Shown here: piece after piece, positions 14,433 to 22,440 of the stretch
Layout of the letters: the number at the start of each line of letters is the position of its first letter
Numbering within the stretch: position 1 is the stretch's first letter
NCBI GenBank assembly: GCA_963752695.1
Contig: CAVVZB010000003.1
Span: forward strand, 1 to 64,000
Direction: 5' to 3'
From: Bog-113 sp963752695
GTDB taxonomy: Bacteria > Acidobacteriota > Terriglobia > Bryobacterales > Bryobacteraceae
DNA: 64,000 nt
The notes under the pieces: generated by a model
What the model was told of the DNA's origin: nothing
What the model saw: only the letters and a program-made list of their open reading frames with translations
Databases searched by the model: none
Program-made: the position numbers and the translations under genes

Positions 14433-14790
14433 ACACGGCGCAACGGTTGATCTGAAACTTACGGCAACATTGAACGAAGGCTTTCACGCCAATAGCCACA
14501 CGCCCTCGGACGAGAACCTGATTCCTCTGAAGTTGACCTGGGAGCCCGGAGCCGTCACTGCTCAAAACGTGATATATCCGAAGCCGAAAATGGAAAAGTA
14601 TTCGTTTTCCGATAAACCTCTGAGTGTGGTTACGGGCGCGTTCGACCTCACCACCAAGTTCTCCGCCGCGGCTAACGCCCCCACCGGCGCATCCACCCTG
14701 ACTGGAAAATTACGCTACCAAGCCTGTAACAGCAACGCGTGCTTTCCGCCGAAAACGGTGGAAGTGAAAGTCCCGGTCACCGTTCAGTAG
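14332..14790 (+). CDS. Stand-alone DsbD N-terminal (DsbD-alpha) domain protein
   Basis: A signal peptide (MSAMLLGLLAASLPMLQAQG) precedes an immunoglobulin-like DsbD-alpha domain: the strand-rich core KHGATVDLKLTATLNEGFHANS and the cysteine pair in YQACNSNACFPPKTVEVKV, matching the Cys pair of DsbD-alpha. The membrane and C-terminal domains of full DsbD are absent, so it is a single-domain thiol carrier. It overlaps the tlpA-like gene by 101 bp in another frame and probably exchanges electrons with that protein. An alternative ATG at 14281 would bury the signal peptide; 14332 fits better. Confidence 0.77.
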   Translation: MSAMLLGLLAASLPMLQAQGPRLLISDPSPLTIKHGATVDLKLTATLNEGFHANSHTPSDENLIPLKLTWEPGAVTAQNVIYPKPKMEKYSFSDKPLSVVTGAFDLTTKFSAAANAPTGASTLTGKLRYQACNSNACFPPKTVEVKVPVTVQ

Positions 14791-14796
14791 CGGAAC

Positions 14797-15975
14797 TTAA
14801 TCGTTCAGGAACTTTTGAATCGACTTGGCGGCCTGCTTCAGCCGCTGTTCGTTTTCAATGAACGAGAAGCGGACGAAGCCTTCCCCCATCGGACCGAATC
14901 CGACCCCGGGCGACACAGCTACCAGAGCTTTCTCCATCAGCATTTTCGAGAATTCCAGTGAGCCCACACCCCGGAAGCGCTCCGGGATAGCGGCCCACAG
15001 GAACATCGACCCCTGCGGAGTAGTCACGGGCCAACCCGCTTTATTTAAGCCTTTCACCAGAACGTCCCGGCGCTTCTGATACATGGCGCAAATCTTATGC
15101 GTCTCGCTCTCGCACTCCCGTAGCGCGATGATCGAAGCGATCTGAATCGGCTGGAACACGCCGTAATCGAGATAGCTCTTTATCCGGGCCAGGGCGTTGA
15201 TCAGCCGCGCATTCCCCAGGCAGAATCCCACGCGCCACCCAGCCATGTTGTAGCTCTTTGAAAGCGAAAAGATCTCCACGGCCACGTCCTTGGCGCCTTC
15301 CACCTGCAGGATGCTGGGCGGCTTGTAACCGTCGAAGCCCAGATCCGCATAGGCGAAATCATGAATCACCCACGAGCCGTTTTTCCGCGCCAGATCCACC
15401 ACTCTCTTCATGAACTCCAGATCCACGCACGTCGTCGTGGGATTGTGAGGAAAGGAAATCAGGATGATCTTGGGCGGCCGGCTGGTTTTATACAGGTTCT
15501 CCAGGTTGGTAAGGAAGGTGGCGGCATCCGGCATGGGCACTAGGCAGGCATGCCCTTCCGACATCAAAACGCCGTACTGGTGAATGGGATACGCCGGATT
15601 GGGAGACGCGACGATGTCGCCCGGTCCAACCACTGCGAACATAAGATGGGCCAGAGCGTCCTTAGCGCCGATCGTTACGATCGCCTCGCTTCCCGGGTCC
15701 AGAGTGACGCCGTAGTTGCGCTGGTATCGCTCCACCACCGCATCGCGCAGATGCGGAATTCCCTTGGATTGCGAATAGCGGTGATTGCGCGGGTTCCGGG
15801 CCGCTTCGATAAGCTTGTTGACCACCGCCCGCGGCGTCGCTCCGTCCGGGTTCCCCATCCCCAGGTCGACCACGTCCAGATTGTCATGGCGGGCCTTGGC
15901 CTTCATCTCATTGATGACAGCAAACACGTAGGGTGGCAGCTTTTGAATACGGTAGAAGTCTTCGGACCCGGGCAT
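14797..15975 (-). CDS. PLP-dependent aminotransferase (AlaC-like, class I/II)
   Basis: This 392-residue cytosolic enzyme has the full fold-type I pattern: VDLGMGNPDGATP near the N-terminus, SPNPAYPIHQYG, FPHNPTTTC, the Asp in VIHDFAYADLGFDG, and the PLP-binding Lys240 in SLSKSYNMAGWRVG, with the substrate Arg in EGFVRFSFIE. It is most like the AlaC alanine/glutamate transaminase group. The start ATG 15975 faces tRNA-Glu. It converges with the DsbD-alpha gene, 7 bp apart. Exact substrates cannot be fixed from sequence. Confidence 0.88.
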   Translation of the reverse strand: MPGSEDFYRIQKLPPYVFAVINEMKAKARHDNLDVVDLGMGNPDGATPRAVVNKLIEAARNPRNHRYSQSKGIPHLRDAVVERYQRNYGVTLDPGSEAIVTIGAKDALAHLMFAVVGPGDIVASPNPAYPIHQYGVLMSEGHACLVPMPDAATFLTNLENLYKTSRPPKIILISFPHNPTTTCVDLEFMKRVVDLARKNGSWVIHDFAYADLGFDGYKPPSILQVEGAKDVAVEIFSLSKSYNMAGWRVGFCLGNARLINALARIKSYLDYGVFQPIQIASIIALRECESETHKICAMYQKRRDVLVKGLNKAGWPVTTPQGSMFLWAAIPERFRGVGSLEFSKMLMEKALVAVSPGVGFGPMGEGFVRFSFIENEQRLKQAAKSIQKFLND

Positions 15976-16002
15976 GATCTACCATCTTAGCGACCGTGCA
16001 GG

Positions 16003-16031
16003 TTGACCCGGAGAGTCCATGACGCTACAGT
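16003..16031 (+). promoter_or_regulatory. Sigma-70 promoter of tRNA-Glu
   Basis: A -35 TTGACC (16003-16008), a 17-base spacer and -10 TACAGT (16026-16031) lie 30 bp upstream of the tRNA. The -10 forms part of an inverted repeat (ctacagt-aga-actgtag, 16025-16041). Confidence 0.75.
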
Positions 16032-16060
16032 AGAACTGTAGACGGCGTTTCATCCAAAGA

Positions 16061-16136
16061 GTCCCCATCGTCCAGAGGCCCAGGACATCGCCCTTTCACG
16101 GCGGTAACGGGGGTTCGAATCCCCCTGGGGACGCCA
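16061..16136 (+). tRNA. tRNA-Glu(TTC)
   Basis: The acceptor GTCCCCA pairs with TGGGGAC, the anticodon loop CTTTCAC gives TTC (glutamate), and the T arm has GGGGGTTCGAATCCCCC with encoded CCA-like end GCCA. A matching sigma-70 promoter lies upstream. The 3' end and flank are partly duplicated at 16485-16513. Confidence 0.97.
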
Positions 16137-16157
16137 ACTACAAAGTGTCCATACCGG
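16129..16157 (+). repeat. Left copy of the tRNA-Glu 3' flank repeat
   Basis: The last bases of tRNA-Glu and its flank (ggacgccaacta...agtgtcc...ccgg) match 16485-16513 at 24 of 29 positions. Together the copies bracket a small lipoprotein gene, as att sites bracket inserted cargo. Confidence 0.55.
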
Positions 16158-16200
16158 ATAATCACCAAATCAAAAGCCTTTTCGTCGCTAGCAAAGGCAG

Positions 16201-16497
16201 ATGAGGCGATCCTTAGCAGTCACCGTCTTGGTCAATTTTGTAATCACTGGGTGTGAAATGACGGGTTTATCCGTTAGAAGAGACAACGTCGTGGGAAGTT
16301 ACACCTATAAGTCAAATGACCCGGAAAACAAGTTGACAGATCACGAGTGGGATCATCTGACGTTAAGCGCCGATGGAAAATACGATCTTGTCCAGGGAGG
16401 GCCGACAAAGGCCAGGTCTGGCAAGACCGGCCTGTGGACCTTCATAGGAGGCGATCCGCCAATTGCACCAGTCCGTGACGCTGCGGACACCAACTAA
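16201..16497 (+). CDS. Small hypothetical lipoprotein
   Basis: The 98-residue product begins with a lipoprotein signal peptide (SLAVTVLVNFVITGCEM; lipobox ITGC). The mature part (VVGSYTYKSND, DHEWDHLTLSADGKYDLVQGGP, TGLWTFIGG) resembles a single beta-barrel-like repeat of a secreted sensor or lipocalin-type domain, but no family is assigned. Composition is more AT-rich than its neighbours. It sits between tRNA-Glu and a degenerate copy of the tRNA 3' flank that overlaps its stop codon, suggesting arrival by site-specific integration. The C-terminus looks abrupt and may be truncated. Confidence 0.5.
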   Translation: MRRSLAVTVLVNFVITGCEMTGLSVRRDNVVGSYTYKSNDPENKLTDHEWDHLTLSADGKYDLVQGGPTKARSGKTGLWTFIGGDPPIAPVRDAADTN

Positions 16498-16513
16498 AGA
16501 GTGTCCGGACCGG
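16485..16513 (+). repeat. Right copy of the tRNA-Glu 3' flank repeat
   Basis: This copy (ggacaccaacta...agtgtcc...ccgg) is 24/29 identical to 16129-16157 and overlaps the lipoprotein stop codon. It is a possible attR-like scar. Confidence 0.55.
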
Positions 16514-16706
16514 AACACAAACATCTTCCCTTTCCCGTTCACATTCCTTCGCTTCTCCGTAACGCGCTCATTCTAAAACTTCCGCCCACCCGCCGCGCCC
16601 TCGACCGAACTCCCCACCTTGCTAGCCTCGAGTCGGGATGAAGGAGAAACAGCGAGCACGCGATCACCCGGATATCCAAATAGCCATGAGTGAGGAGCGC
16701 TGGGGA

Positions 16707-17279
16707 CTATTTAACGAGTTTCATCCGCGTGTGCGAATCTCTTGCAAATCGACGCTGCATCGCTCGCGAGAATGGATACGCCAGGCGGGCCAAAGGATGT
16801 CTGGGCCGCGAGACCGCTTCAATGAGATAGGAAACAGACGCCGTTTCGGGATCATAGCCGATCACAAAACGCTCCTGTCCTTCTTCCACGTGAAAGGCAG
16901 TAGTGGTGTATAGGAAACCGAAGCAAGTGGGAATGTTCACCAACTCAACGAGGCGGTTAAGGTTGAGCGACCATAAGCCGGCGGTGTATACCTCGACGCC
17001 GACGAGCTGCCCCGGAGTGATCCTAGCTCTTGGATTCACCACTTGCACCCAGCCAACGTCGAATTGCTCCCAACGGAGAAAAGCGTTCCGCGCGGCTTCA
17101 AAAACCGTCTGTCCGCGCCCGATCTCGCTACGGGAAAGGTCGTGCGCGAATCCGCGGGGTGGCGCTCCCACCGGCCCGTTTGCCAACGTCAGCACATAAG
17201 GGCTGGCGGGTGGGGCTTCACTGGCTCTTGCCAGAAACTCTTCTCTTTCCAATTTGCTCGGCTGGAATAGGCGAAACAC
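16707..17279 (-). CDS. DUF1990 family protein
   Basis: This 190-residue protein matches DUF1990 in layout: N-terminal GFAHDLSRSEIGRGQTVFEAARNAFLRWEQFDVGWVQ, then PGQLVGVEVYTAGLWSLNLNRLV, then a GFLYTTTAFHVEEGQERFVIGYDPETASVSYLIEAVSRPRHPLARLAYPFSRAMQRRFARDS core. DUF1990 proteins share the SRPBCC-like fold, and the biochemical role is unknown. It is the last gene of the ArsR-led minus-strand operon. Confidence 0.8.
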   Translation of the reverse strand: MFRLFQPSKLEREEFLARASEAPPASPYVLTLANGPVGAPPRGFAHDLSRSEIGRGQTVFEAARNAFLRWEQFDVGWVQVVNPRARITPGQLVGVEVYTAGLWSLNLNRLVELVNIPTCFGFLYTTTAFHVEEGQERFVIGYDPETASVSYLIEAVSRPRHPLARLAYPFSRAMQRRFARDSHTRMKLVK

Positions 17280-17297
17280 ACTTTCAGTATCTCCGCT

Positions 17298-17681
17298 TCA
17301 GAGTGCGGCGAGCCACCAGGGAAGAATGTACAAGCCCAGCCAGGCGCGCCATAAGAAGCCAGTCGCACACTGTGACCACACGATCCGATCGCCAGCTACC
17401 ATCACCAAGACCGCGACGCCGATAAGTGCGTGGGTGAAAATTCGGTAAATGCCATAAGTCTTGTCTTTGGCCCGATTGTCCACCTTGTCACGAACTAGAG
17501 CCTGAATCGCGAATGCCGCGATGGCAAGCACAAAGGCCAGTCCCACATCTACTGCCCCCCACCACTTAGGAAAGCCCGAGGTGTCCTTTGCTAGTCCCGC
17601 ACCAATCGGAAACACCCAGGAGATGAGAAACAGGGCGGAGACGACTATCGCGAACTGCCTTATCGCTGTAAGTGACGCCAT
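17298..17681 (-). CDS. Small four-helix membrane protein
   Basis: The 127-residue product has four hydrophobic helices: AIRQFAIVVSALFLISWVF, WGAVDVGLAFVLAIAAFAIQALV, YRIFTHALIGVAVLVMVAGD and WRAWLGLYILPWWLAAL. No family is recognised. It starts at ATG 17681, inside the last 22 bp of the DoxX-like gene, so the two are probably translationally coupled. Confidence 0.65.
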   Translation of the reverse strand: MASLTAIRQFAIVVSALFLISWVFPIGAGLAKDTSGFPKWWGAVDVGLAFVLAIAAFAIQALVRDKVDNRAKDKTYGIYRIFTHALIGVAVLVMVAGDRIVWSQCATGFLWRAWLGLYILPWWLAAL

Positions 17682-18067
17682 AAAGAATAGGAGATTACCC
17701 AAAGCACGCCGGTGCCTGCGGCAAATCCCCATGCGGCCGGGCCTTCGCCAATCGCGAAATGGGCAATCAGTGCCGAGGCGAGCGTGATAGCAAATCCAGC
17801 GTACGCCCATTCCTTGAGGCGGACGGATACCGGCGCGAGCAGCAGCACCACACCGAGCAGTTTGGCCCACGCCAGTTCCACCCGGAAGTAAGCGGGAAAC
17901 CCGAGGTGAACGAATGCCGCCGCCACCTGAGGCATCCGCAGTTGCGCAAAAGCGGTGAAGCCCATTTGCAAGCAGAACAGTCCGGTGACTACCCAATAGA
18001 TGATCGCCGTTGTTTTGGAAGCCGTCGAGGGCAGGACGGCAGCGTGGCTTTCGAAGGTGGATTCCAT
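17660..18067 (-). CDS. DoxX-like family membrane protein
   Basis: Four membrane helices follow a 25-residue N-terminal stretch: IIYWVVTGLFCLQMGFTAF, a loop with FPAYFRVELAWAKLLGVVLLLAP, EWAYAGFAITLASALIAHFAIG, and WGFAAGTGVLWVISYSLW. This fits the DoxX-like (PF13564-type) family. The start at ATG 18067 (MESTFES) is used. Such proteins often follow ArsR-AHSA1 pairs, as here. Function is unknown. Confidence 0.77.
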   Translation of the reverse strand: MESTFESHAAVLPSTASKTTAIIYWVVTGLFCLQMGFTAFAQLRMPQVAAAFVHLGFPAYFRVELAWAKLLGVVLLLAPVSVRLKEWAYAGFAITLASALIAHFAIGEGPAAWGFAAGTGVLWVISYSLWRHLQR

Positions 18068-18092
18068 ATGTGTTCCTTTCAAGTTTGTTGAC

Positions 18093-18626
18093 TTACTCGT
18101 TTTTCGATCCAGGTGTGTCCGCGCCGAACTGCGTGGCGTATTCGCCGTTTAAGCGTTGCCAGTCATAGCGCATCGCGTCCGCGCCGGCAATGCGTCCGAG
18201 CGGATGACCGTCTAGAAGGGAATCGAGAACATCGAAGCAGATGTGCCAACCAGCGGCGCCCCACGCGATGTATCGGCGATCGATCTTGTGCCACAACGTC
18301 AAGCGTGTACCGCTGCCGAATGGCGTAAGTTCCCAGCGTATATCGTCATACTCAAGTAGGTTCGGCGCGTCGGCTTTGGTCACAGTGGCTTCAACGGGCG
18401 CAGGCGTACCGACCCAAGTGAGTTCTACCTTTTTCGCGGCGCCCATGTTGTCATTAGCGACAAACGGCGCCCACTCGCGCAATTGCGCCGGGTCAGTCAG
18501 CGCTTCCCAGACTTTCTCCGGGGCATGGCGCAGATCCCTCACGAGGACTAGTGTCCACTTATCACCTTCCTTCAATACGTCCGCGCCGAAGGCCGGGCCA
18601 GGAGTATAACGCTCACGGTTGATCAT
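18093..18626 (-). CDS. SRPBCC (AHSA1) family protein
   Basis: The 177-residue protein shows the Bet v1-like AHSA1 layout: VLVRDLRHAPEKVWEALTDPAQLREWAPFVAND, then LTWVGTPAPVEATVTKADAPNLLEYD and RWELTPFGSGTRLTLWHKIDRRYIAWGAAGWHICFDVLDSLL. It has a hydrophobic ligand-binding cavity and an unknown ligand. It overlaps the ArsR regulator by 4 bp (ATGA), a common arrangement of regulator and SRPBCC partner. Confidence 0.85.
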   Translation of the reverse strand: MINRERYTPGPAFGADVLKEGDKWTLVLVRDLRHAPEKVWEALTDPAQLREWAPFVANDNMGAAKKVELTWVGTPAPVEATVTKADAPNLLEYDDIRWELTPFGSGTRLTLWHKIDRRYIAWGAAGWHICFDVLDSLLDGHPLGRIAGADAMRYDWQRLNGEYATQFGADTPGSKNE

Positions 18627-18967
18627 CTTGTCCTCTTCTTGGTCTTTCTTGCGGCAGGCAGCCGATCGTTGCTATCGAGGTGGCGTTCCAGGGCGTCAAC
18701 GTGGGCCGACCAGAACCGGCGGAAGGGCGCGAGCCACATGTCGACTTCTTGGAGCGATTCCGGTTTCACCCGATAAAGGCGGCGCTGCGCATCCACCGTG
18801 GCTTCGACAATCCCGGCATCTCGCAGGACGCGCAAGTGTTTGGACACTGCGGGCTGCGGCATTTGCAGGTGCCGCTCGATCTCACCGACGGTATGCTGGG
18901 AAGCGGCCAACAGGCTCAAGATCGCCCGCCGGTTGGGCTCCGCGATGATTTCGAACACCGACTCCAT
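18623..18967 (-). CDS. ArsR-family transcriptional regulator
   Basis: This 114-residue winged-helix protein has the ArsR signature EIIAEPNRRAILSLLA, then HTVGEIERHLQMPQPAVSKHLRVLRDAGIVEATVDAQRRLYRVKPE. No metal-binding cysteine motif is visible, so it is the metal-free type that commonly heads AHSA1/DoxX operons. It is first in a five-gene minus-strand operon. A degenerate copy of its recognition-helix region lies at 19340-19450. Confidence 0.88.
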   Translation of the reverse strand: MESVFEIIAEPNRRAILSLLAASQHTVGEIERHLQMPQPAVSKHLRVLRDAGIVEATVDAQRRLYRVKPESLQEVDMWLAPFRRFWSAHVDALERHLDSNDRLPAARKTKKRTR

Positions 18968-19205
18968 TCATCTTATATACCTGAAGAGGCATATGAGAGT
19001 CAAGGCTTAAAGCAAAAGAATCTTGGACCATCGAACCTGCGGCATTCAGTCACATCCCCGATTCACCTTGTCTCCACTGCAATCGGAAGCTGAATTGGTG
19101 TCAGGGTACCCGCGCGTAAGTCTTCACGAAACACTCGTGTCAGCCTGCTGCTCACTTGGGCAGACCAGAAAATCGAGAGCCCGTCGGAAGAAACAGTTGC
19201 GGTAT

Positions 19206-19241
19206 TTACGCCTAACCGTGTAGTTACGCCGAACCGCGTAG
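19206..19241 (+). repeat. Tandem 18-bp repeat, two units
   Basis: ttacgcctaaccgtgtag (19206-19223) is followed directly by ttacgccgaaccgcgtag (19224-19241), differing at two positions. The function is unknown; it could be an operator or slippage product. Confidence 0.6.
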
Positions 19242-19339
19242 TAAGGAACCGTTCTTGTTGCCCGAACGGAATAACAACTATGTCCGACCCACGGGATATA
19301 TATCGGAATAGATCGATTGCCGTTCAGTTGGCAGTAAGT

Positions 19340-19450
19340 CATCGATCCGGCCGGGCTTGGGAGTGCCGAAGTGTTTGGACACGGCGGGTTGCGCCGAGTT
19401 CACAATGCCGCCCACCGACGTGACCGCCTCGACGATTGCGATGCTGAACG
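19340..19450 (-). pseudogene. Degenerate fragment of an ArsR regulator
   Basis: On the minus strand this encodes AQPAVSKHFGTPKPGRI, close to PQPAVSKHLRVLRDAGIV of the intact ArsR gene. At DNA level 19369-19393 matches 18834-18858 at 23 of 25 bases. The flanking frame is broken, so it is a relic of a duplication or of a lost second regulator. Confidence 0.65.
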
Positions 19451-19549
19451 ATACCTGCGGCAATCTCATTCAGCTTGTTTAGCTGGCACGCTATTCAAGC
19501 TAAAGAAAAAGAAATCACTGGGCGCGAGCGCTAACCGCGGCCTGCCCGC

Positions 19550-20785
19550 TTAACCTATCTTGGCCGCTTCCGCCCTCTCATGCTCAACCTTCGGCAGCTT
19601 GAAGTAGCCCACGACGGCGATCCCGGCCAGCAGCGCAGCGCTTCCATAATAGAGGTTCGGAATCCCGATCTCTTCCGCCAGCGGACCAGCCACGAACATC
19701 GCGATTACCTGCGACCCGGCCACCAGCGACATCAGACAGCTCATGACTCGTCCCAATAGTTCGCGCGGCGTCTCGTGCTGGATCAGCGTCGTCGCCGTGA
19801 TGAAGATCGCGGACGCGCACAGGCCCAACCCAAACATTCCCAATGCAGTCGACCCCATCGTGCCGAAGGCCGCCGTGGTCAATACCGCTATGCCCATTCC
19901 GCCCAGACCGTACACGACCAGGTTCTGCTTCGGGATATGCCGCGCAAAACGCGTGAGCAATTGCGTCCCGATGATCATACCGACGCCGATCAGGGTATTC
20001 AGCAAACCGAACGCCGCGGACGTCGAGTGCAGCACGTCGCGCACGTAGATCGAGACCAGCGCGCCGAAGCAGCGCATCGCGAACATCCCAGCAGTCATCG
20101 AGAGAATCACAAACGAGATCGTCGAATGCCCGAAGATGAAGCCGAATCCCTGCCGCATCGACTCGAGTACCGCGCTCGATTCCGTGAGCGCCGCCGGTCG
20201 TTCGATGGTCAGCGTCATGACCAGCATCGCCGAAAAGAAGAAACTAAAGCTGTCGAAGATGAAACAAGAGTTCGCGCCGGCGATCTGCACCAGTTCTCCA
20301 GCGACGCTGGGCGCCACGATCAGAGACCCCTGCTGTGCCTGCGACATCAATCCGTTCACAGCCATCAGCCCCGCCATCGGGACTAACGTCCGCACCGCCA
20401 CCGATTGTGCCGGAACGAAGAAGGTTGAGACCACGCTCATCGTGAACAGGATGGCGTATATCACGTACAGATCGTGCACGAATACCAGTCCGAGCACCAG
20501 CACGCCGCGAATCAGGTCGCTCGCGATCATCGTCCTCTTCAAGTGCCATCGGTCCACGAAGACGCCAGCGAGGGGGCTGATGATCGCCATCGGAGCCATA
20601 AACGATACCAGCACCATTGACACCTGCGTCGCCGTACCGTGCAGCTTAAAGGTGACCACCGCGATGATCGCGAACACTGCCAGGAAGTCCCCGAACACGC
20701 TGACAATCTGCGCGATCCAGAGACGCCGCACCGGGCGAAGCCGCAAGACGTCACTAAACGATAGAGGTGCCACGGGCGTCGCCAT
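19550..20785 (-). CDS. MFS transporter (MFS_3/EntS-like exporter)
   Basis: About 411 residues with 12 predicted membrane helices. The MFS motif A-like loop between helices 2 and 3 appears as GVFVDRWHLKRTMIASDL, and a second version in the other half is weaker. The overall pattern (WIAQIVSVFGDFLAVFAI, MSVVSTFFVPAQSVAVRTLVP, RELLGRVMSCLMSLVAGS) is like MFS_3 exporters of siderophores or macrolides. Start ATG 20785 is preferred over an upstream start at 20875 that would add an Arg-rich tail. It stands alone; the substrate is unknown. Confidence 0.85.
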   Translation of the reverse strand: MATPVAPLSFSDVLRLRPVRRLWIAQIVSVFGDFLAVFAIIAVVTFKLHGTATQVSMVLVSFMAPMAIISPLAGVFVDRWHLKRTMIASDLIRGVLVLGLVFVHDLYVIYAILFTMSVVSTFFVPAQSVAVRTLVPMAGLMAVNGLMSQAQQGSLIVAPSVAGELVQIAGANSCFIFDSFSFFFSAMLVMTLTIERPAALTESSAVLESMRQGFGFIFGHSTISFVILSMTAGMFAMRCFGALVSIYVRDVLHSTSAAFGLLNTLIGVGMIIGTQLLTRFARHIPKQNLVVYGLGGMGIAVLTTAAFGTMGSTALGMFGLGLCASAIFITATTLIQHETPRELLGRVMSCLMSLVAGSQVIAMFVAGPLAEEIGIPNLYYGSAALLAGIAVVGYFKLPKVEHERAEAAKIG

Positions 20786-21033
20786 ATGTGAGAATCCCTT
20801 TTCCAAGGCTGCGGCAGTCGATGTCGATCCGCGCGGGACTGATTTTGGGCTCCTTCTCGTCCTTGAGCGACCCATCTAGTCCGCCTAAGAGCTAGCCGTG
20901 CTTTTCTTCTTCCTCAGGCTAACCGAATCGGACTGTGGAATCGAGTGTTCTGACCCATAAGAGGTAGACTCTATCCCTCTTGTTGTCAATAGATTTGTGG
21001 AAGCCTGGCCGGAAATGATCCGAAGGAGGAATA

Positions 21034-21111
21034 TGGTCGGGCTGCCGAGATTTGAACTCGGGACCTCTTGCACCCCAAGCAAGCGCGCTAGCCAGGCTGC
21101 GCCACAGCCCG
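21034..21111 (-). tRNA. tRNA-Pro(GGG)
   Basis: On the minus strand the acceptor CGGGCTG pairs with CAGCCCG, the D arm contains GGCGCAGCCTGGCTAGCGC, the anticodon loop TTGGGGT gives GGG (proline), the T arm is CCGAGTTCAAATCTCGG and CCA is encoded. It lies 6 bp after the DUF421 gene on the same strand. Confidence 0.97.
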
Positions 21112-21117
21112 AAGTCT

Positions 21118-21726
21118 TTAGTGTACACGGTTCTGAATCGCTTCCAGCTTCTGATCGATCTGGTCCAGCCGGGTCAGCAAAGTCTGCAGCCGCTGCGAAT
21201 CCGTCGAAGGCTCTCGCCCTTTGATGAAAAACACACCGCCCGGCTCCAGAACGCAGGTCTCGATCTCCGCCAACGTGTCGAATCCCTGGCGGCGCGCCAC
21301 CGTAATTAACTCCGATCGACTCAGCAGCTCTTTCGCCAACGCGCGCTCATCCACCCGCCCGTCGTTGATTAGCGTGGTCGGCGAACCTTCGAAAATCTGG
21401 TCCAGACGGCGATGCTTGAACAGGAACCGGACCACCACATAGTTAATCCCGAAAAGACTCACCGCACCAATGAGGCCGCCCGTTAGGGAGTTGTCGTCCC
21501 CGATAATGGCGTTTTGCACCGTATTCGAAACCGATAAGAGCACCACCAGGTCAAACGGATTCAACTGCGCCAATTCCCGCTTGCCGAAGACCCGCAGCAG
21601 GACGATGAGTGCGACGTACACCAGCATCGGGCGCATCACTTTTTCCACCACGGGTGCCTTCAGGGTCCACATCTGCGCCCAGGCCGTGTGCCAGGCGGAG
21701 GCTTGAAAAAGGTCGAGGATTATCAC
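21118..21726 (-). CDS. DUF421 (YetF/YcaP-like) membrane protein
   Basis: Three N-terminal membrane helices (MLVYVALIVLLRVFG, PFDLVVLLSVSNTVQNAIIG, LTGGLIGAVSLFGINYVVVRFLF) precede the cytoplasmic DUF421 domain with the GSPTTLINDGRVDERALAKELLSRSELITVARRQG signature. The C-terminus ends in a coiled-coil-like TLLTRLDQIDQKLEAIQN. GTG 21726, 10 bases after ggag, gives the usual start VIILDLFQ. The biochemical function is not established for the family. Confidence 0.87.
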   Translation of the reverse strand: MIILDLFQASAWHTAWAQMWTLKAPVVEKVMRPMLVYVALIVLLRVFGKRELAQLNPFDLVVLLSVSNTVQNAIIGDDNSLTGGLIGAVSLFGINYVVVRFLFKHRRLDQIFEGSPTTLINDGRVDERALAKELLSRSELITVARRQGFDTLAEIETCVLEPGGVFFIKGREPSTDSQRLQTLLTRLDQIDQKLEAIQNRVH

Positions 21727-21790
21727 GTCAAAGTATCTCCTAAACTGGCGGCGGACTTCGCACCCACGTAACTCTACATCACAAAGTACA

Positions 21791-21819
21791 TTGCAAAAGC
21801 GGGAACGCCGGTATATACT
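21791..21819 (+). promoter_or_regulatory. Sigma-70-like promoter before the membrane/wHTH pair
   Basis: TTGCAA (21791-21796), a 17-base spacer and TATACT (21814-21819) precede the membrane protein gene. The predicted start of transcription near 21826 favours translation from ATG 21850 rather than GTG 21826. Confidence 0.6.
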
Positions 21820-21849
21820 CGAACCGTGGCACACTCGCGACCCATTTCT

Positions 21850-22440
21850 ATGCAGCCCCAGCCTGTACCGATCCACTCGCAAGCGCTTGCCAATCTCCGG
21901 TACATCCGCCGCACCATGGAGGACGCCGGACAATTTACGGCCGTCCCCGGTCGCGGCGGAATTCTCATGGGCTTTACCGCCATCGCCGCTGCCCTGTTGG
22001 CCCACTCTCGGAACGCACCCGGACAGTGGCTCGGCGTCTGGACTGGGGAAGCGGTCCTCGGTATTCTGATCGCTTTTCTGTTTGCTCGCTGGAAGGCCAA
22101 CCGTATGGAGCGCGCGCTAATAGCTGGCCCGGGGCGCAAATTCGTGCTTGCGTTATTGCCTCCGATCTTCGTGGCCGCCCTGCTGACCGCTATTTTCTTG
22201 CAGGCAGGCTTGGTCCGCAGCCTGGCGCCCGGGTCGTGGCTGCTGCTTTACGGGTGCGGAATTGTAGCCGGTGGCGCGTTTTCGGTTCGCGTCGTTCCTG
22301 TGATGGGCTTTACTTTCCTCGCCTTAGGCTCAGCGGCATTGTTCTCACCGCCGGCATGGGGCGATTTGTGGCTGGCGGCCGGATTCGGAGCCGCGCAGAT
22401 TGTTTTCGGGTGGGTGATCGCGAGGAACTATGGCGGCTAA
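21850..22440 (+). CDS. Hypothetical five-helix membrane protein
   Basis: A 40-residue cytoplasmic head (ALANLRYIRRTMEDAGQFTAVPG) precedes about five helices: GILMGFTAIAAALLAHS, WTGEAVLGILIAFLFARW, FVLALLPPIFVAALLTAIFL, WLLLYGCGIVAGGAFSV and FTFLALGSAALFSPPAWGDLWLAAGF. The head-plus-helices layout recurs beside winged-helix regulators in Acidobacteriota. It overlaps the next gene by 11 bp, so the two are coupled. No function is assigned. Confidence 0.72.
   Translation: MQPQPVPIHSQALANLRYIRRTMEDAGQFTAVPGRGGILMGFTAIAAALLAHSRNAPGQWLGVWTGEAVLGILIAFLFARWKANRMERALIAGPGRKFVLALLPPIFVAALLTAIFLQAGLVRSLAPGSWLLLYGCGIVAGGAFSVRVVPVMGFTFLALGSAALFSPPAWGDLWLAAGFGAAQIVFGWVIARNYGG

Larger units (their letters stand above)
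18968..19549. other. Gene-free region with an ArsR relic and a tandem repeat
   Basis: No intact gene is seen in this 580-bp stretch. It holds a decayed ArsR fragment, an 18-bp tandem repeat and probably the promoter of the ArsR operon near its left edge. It looks like decayed duplicated DNA. Confidence 0.5.

Noticed and set aside
16638..16913. Plus-strand frame opposite the DUF1990 gene
   Set aside because: The minus strand matches DUF1990 clearly; the plus frame has no supporting motif.
20997..21224. Plus-strand ORF with AAGGAGGAATATG, reading MVGLPRFELGTS
   Set aside because: It is antisense to tRNA-Pro and part of DUF421; this peptide is a well-known artefact of tRNA complements.
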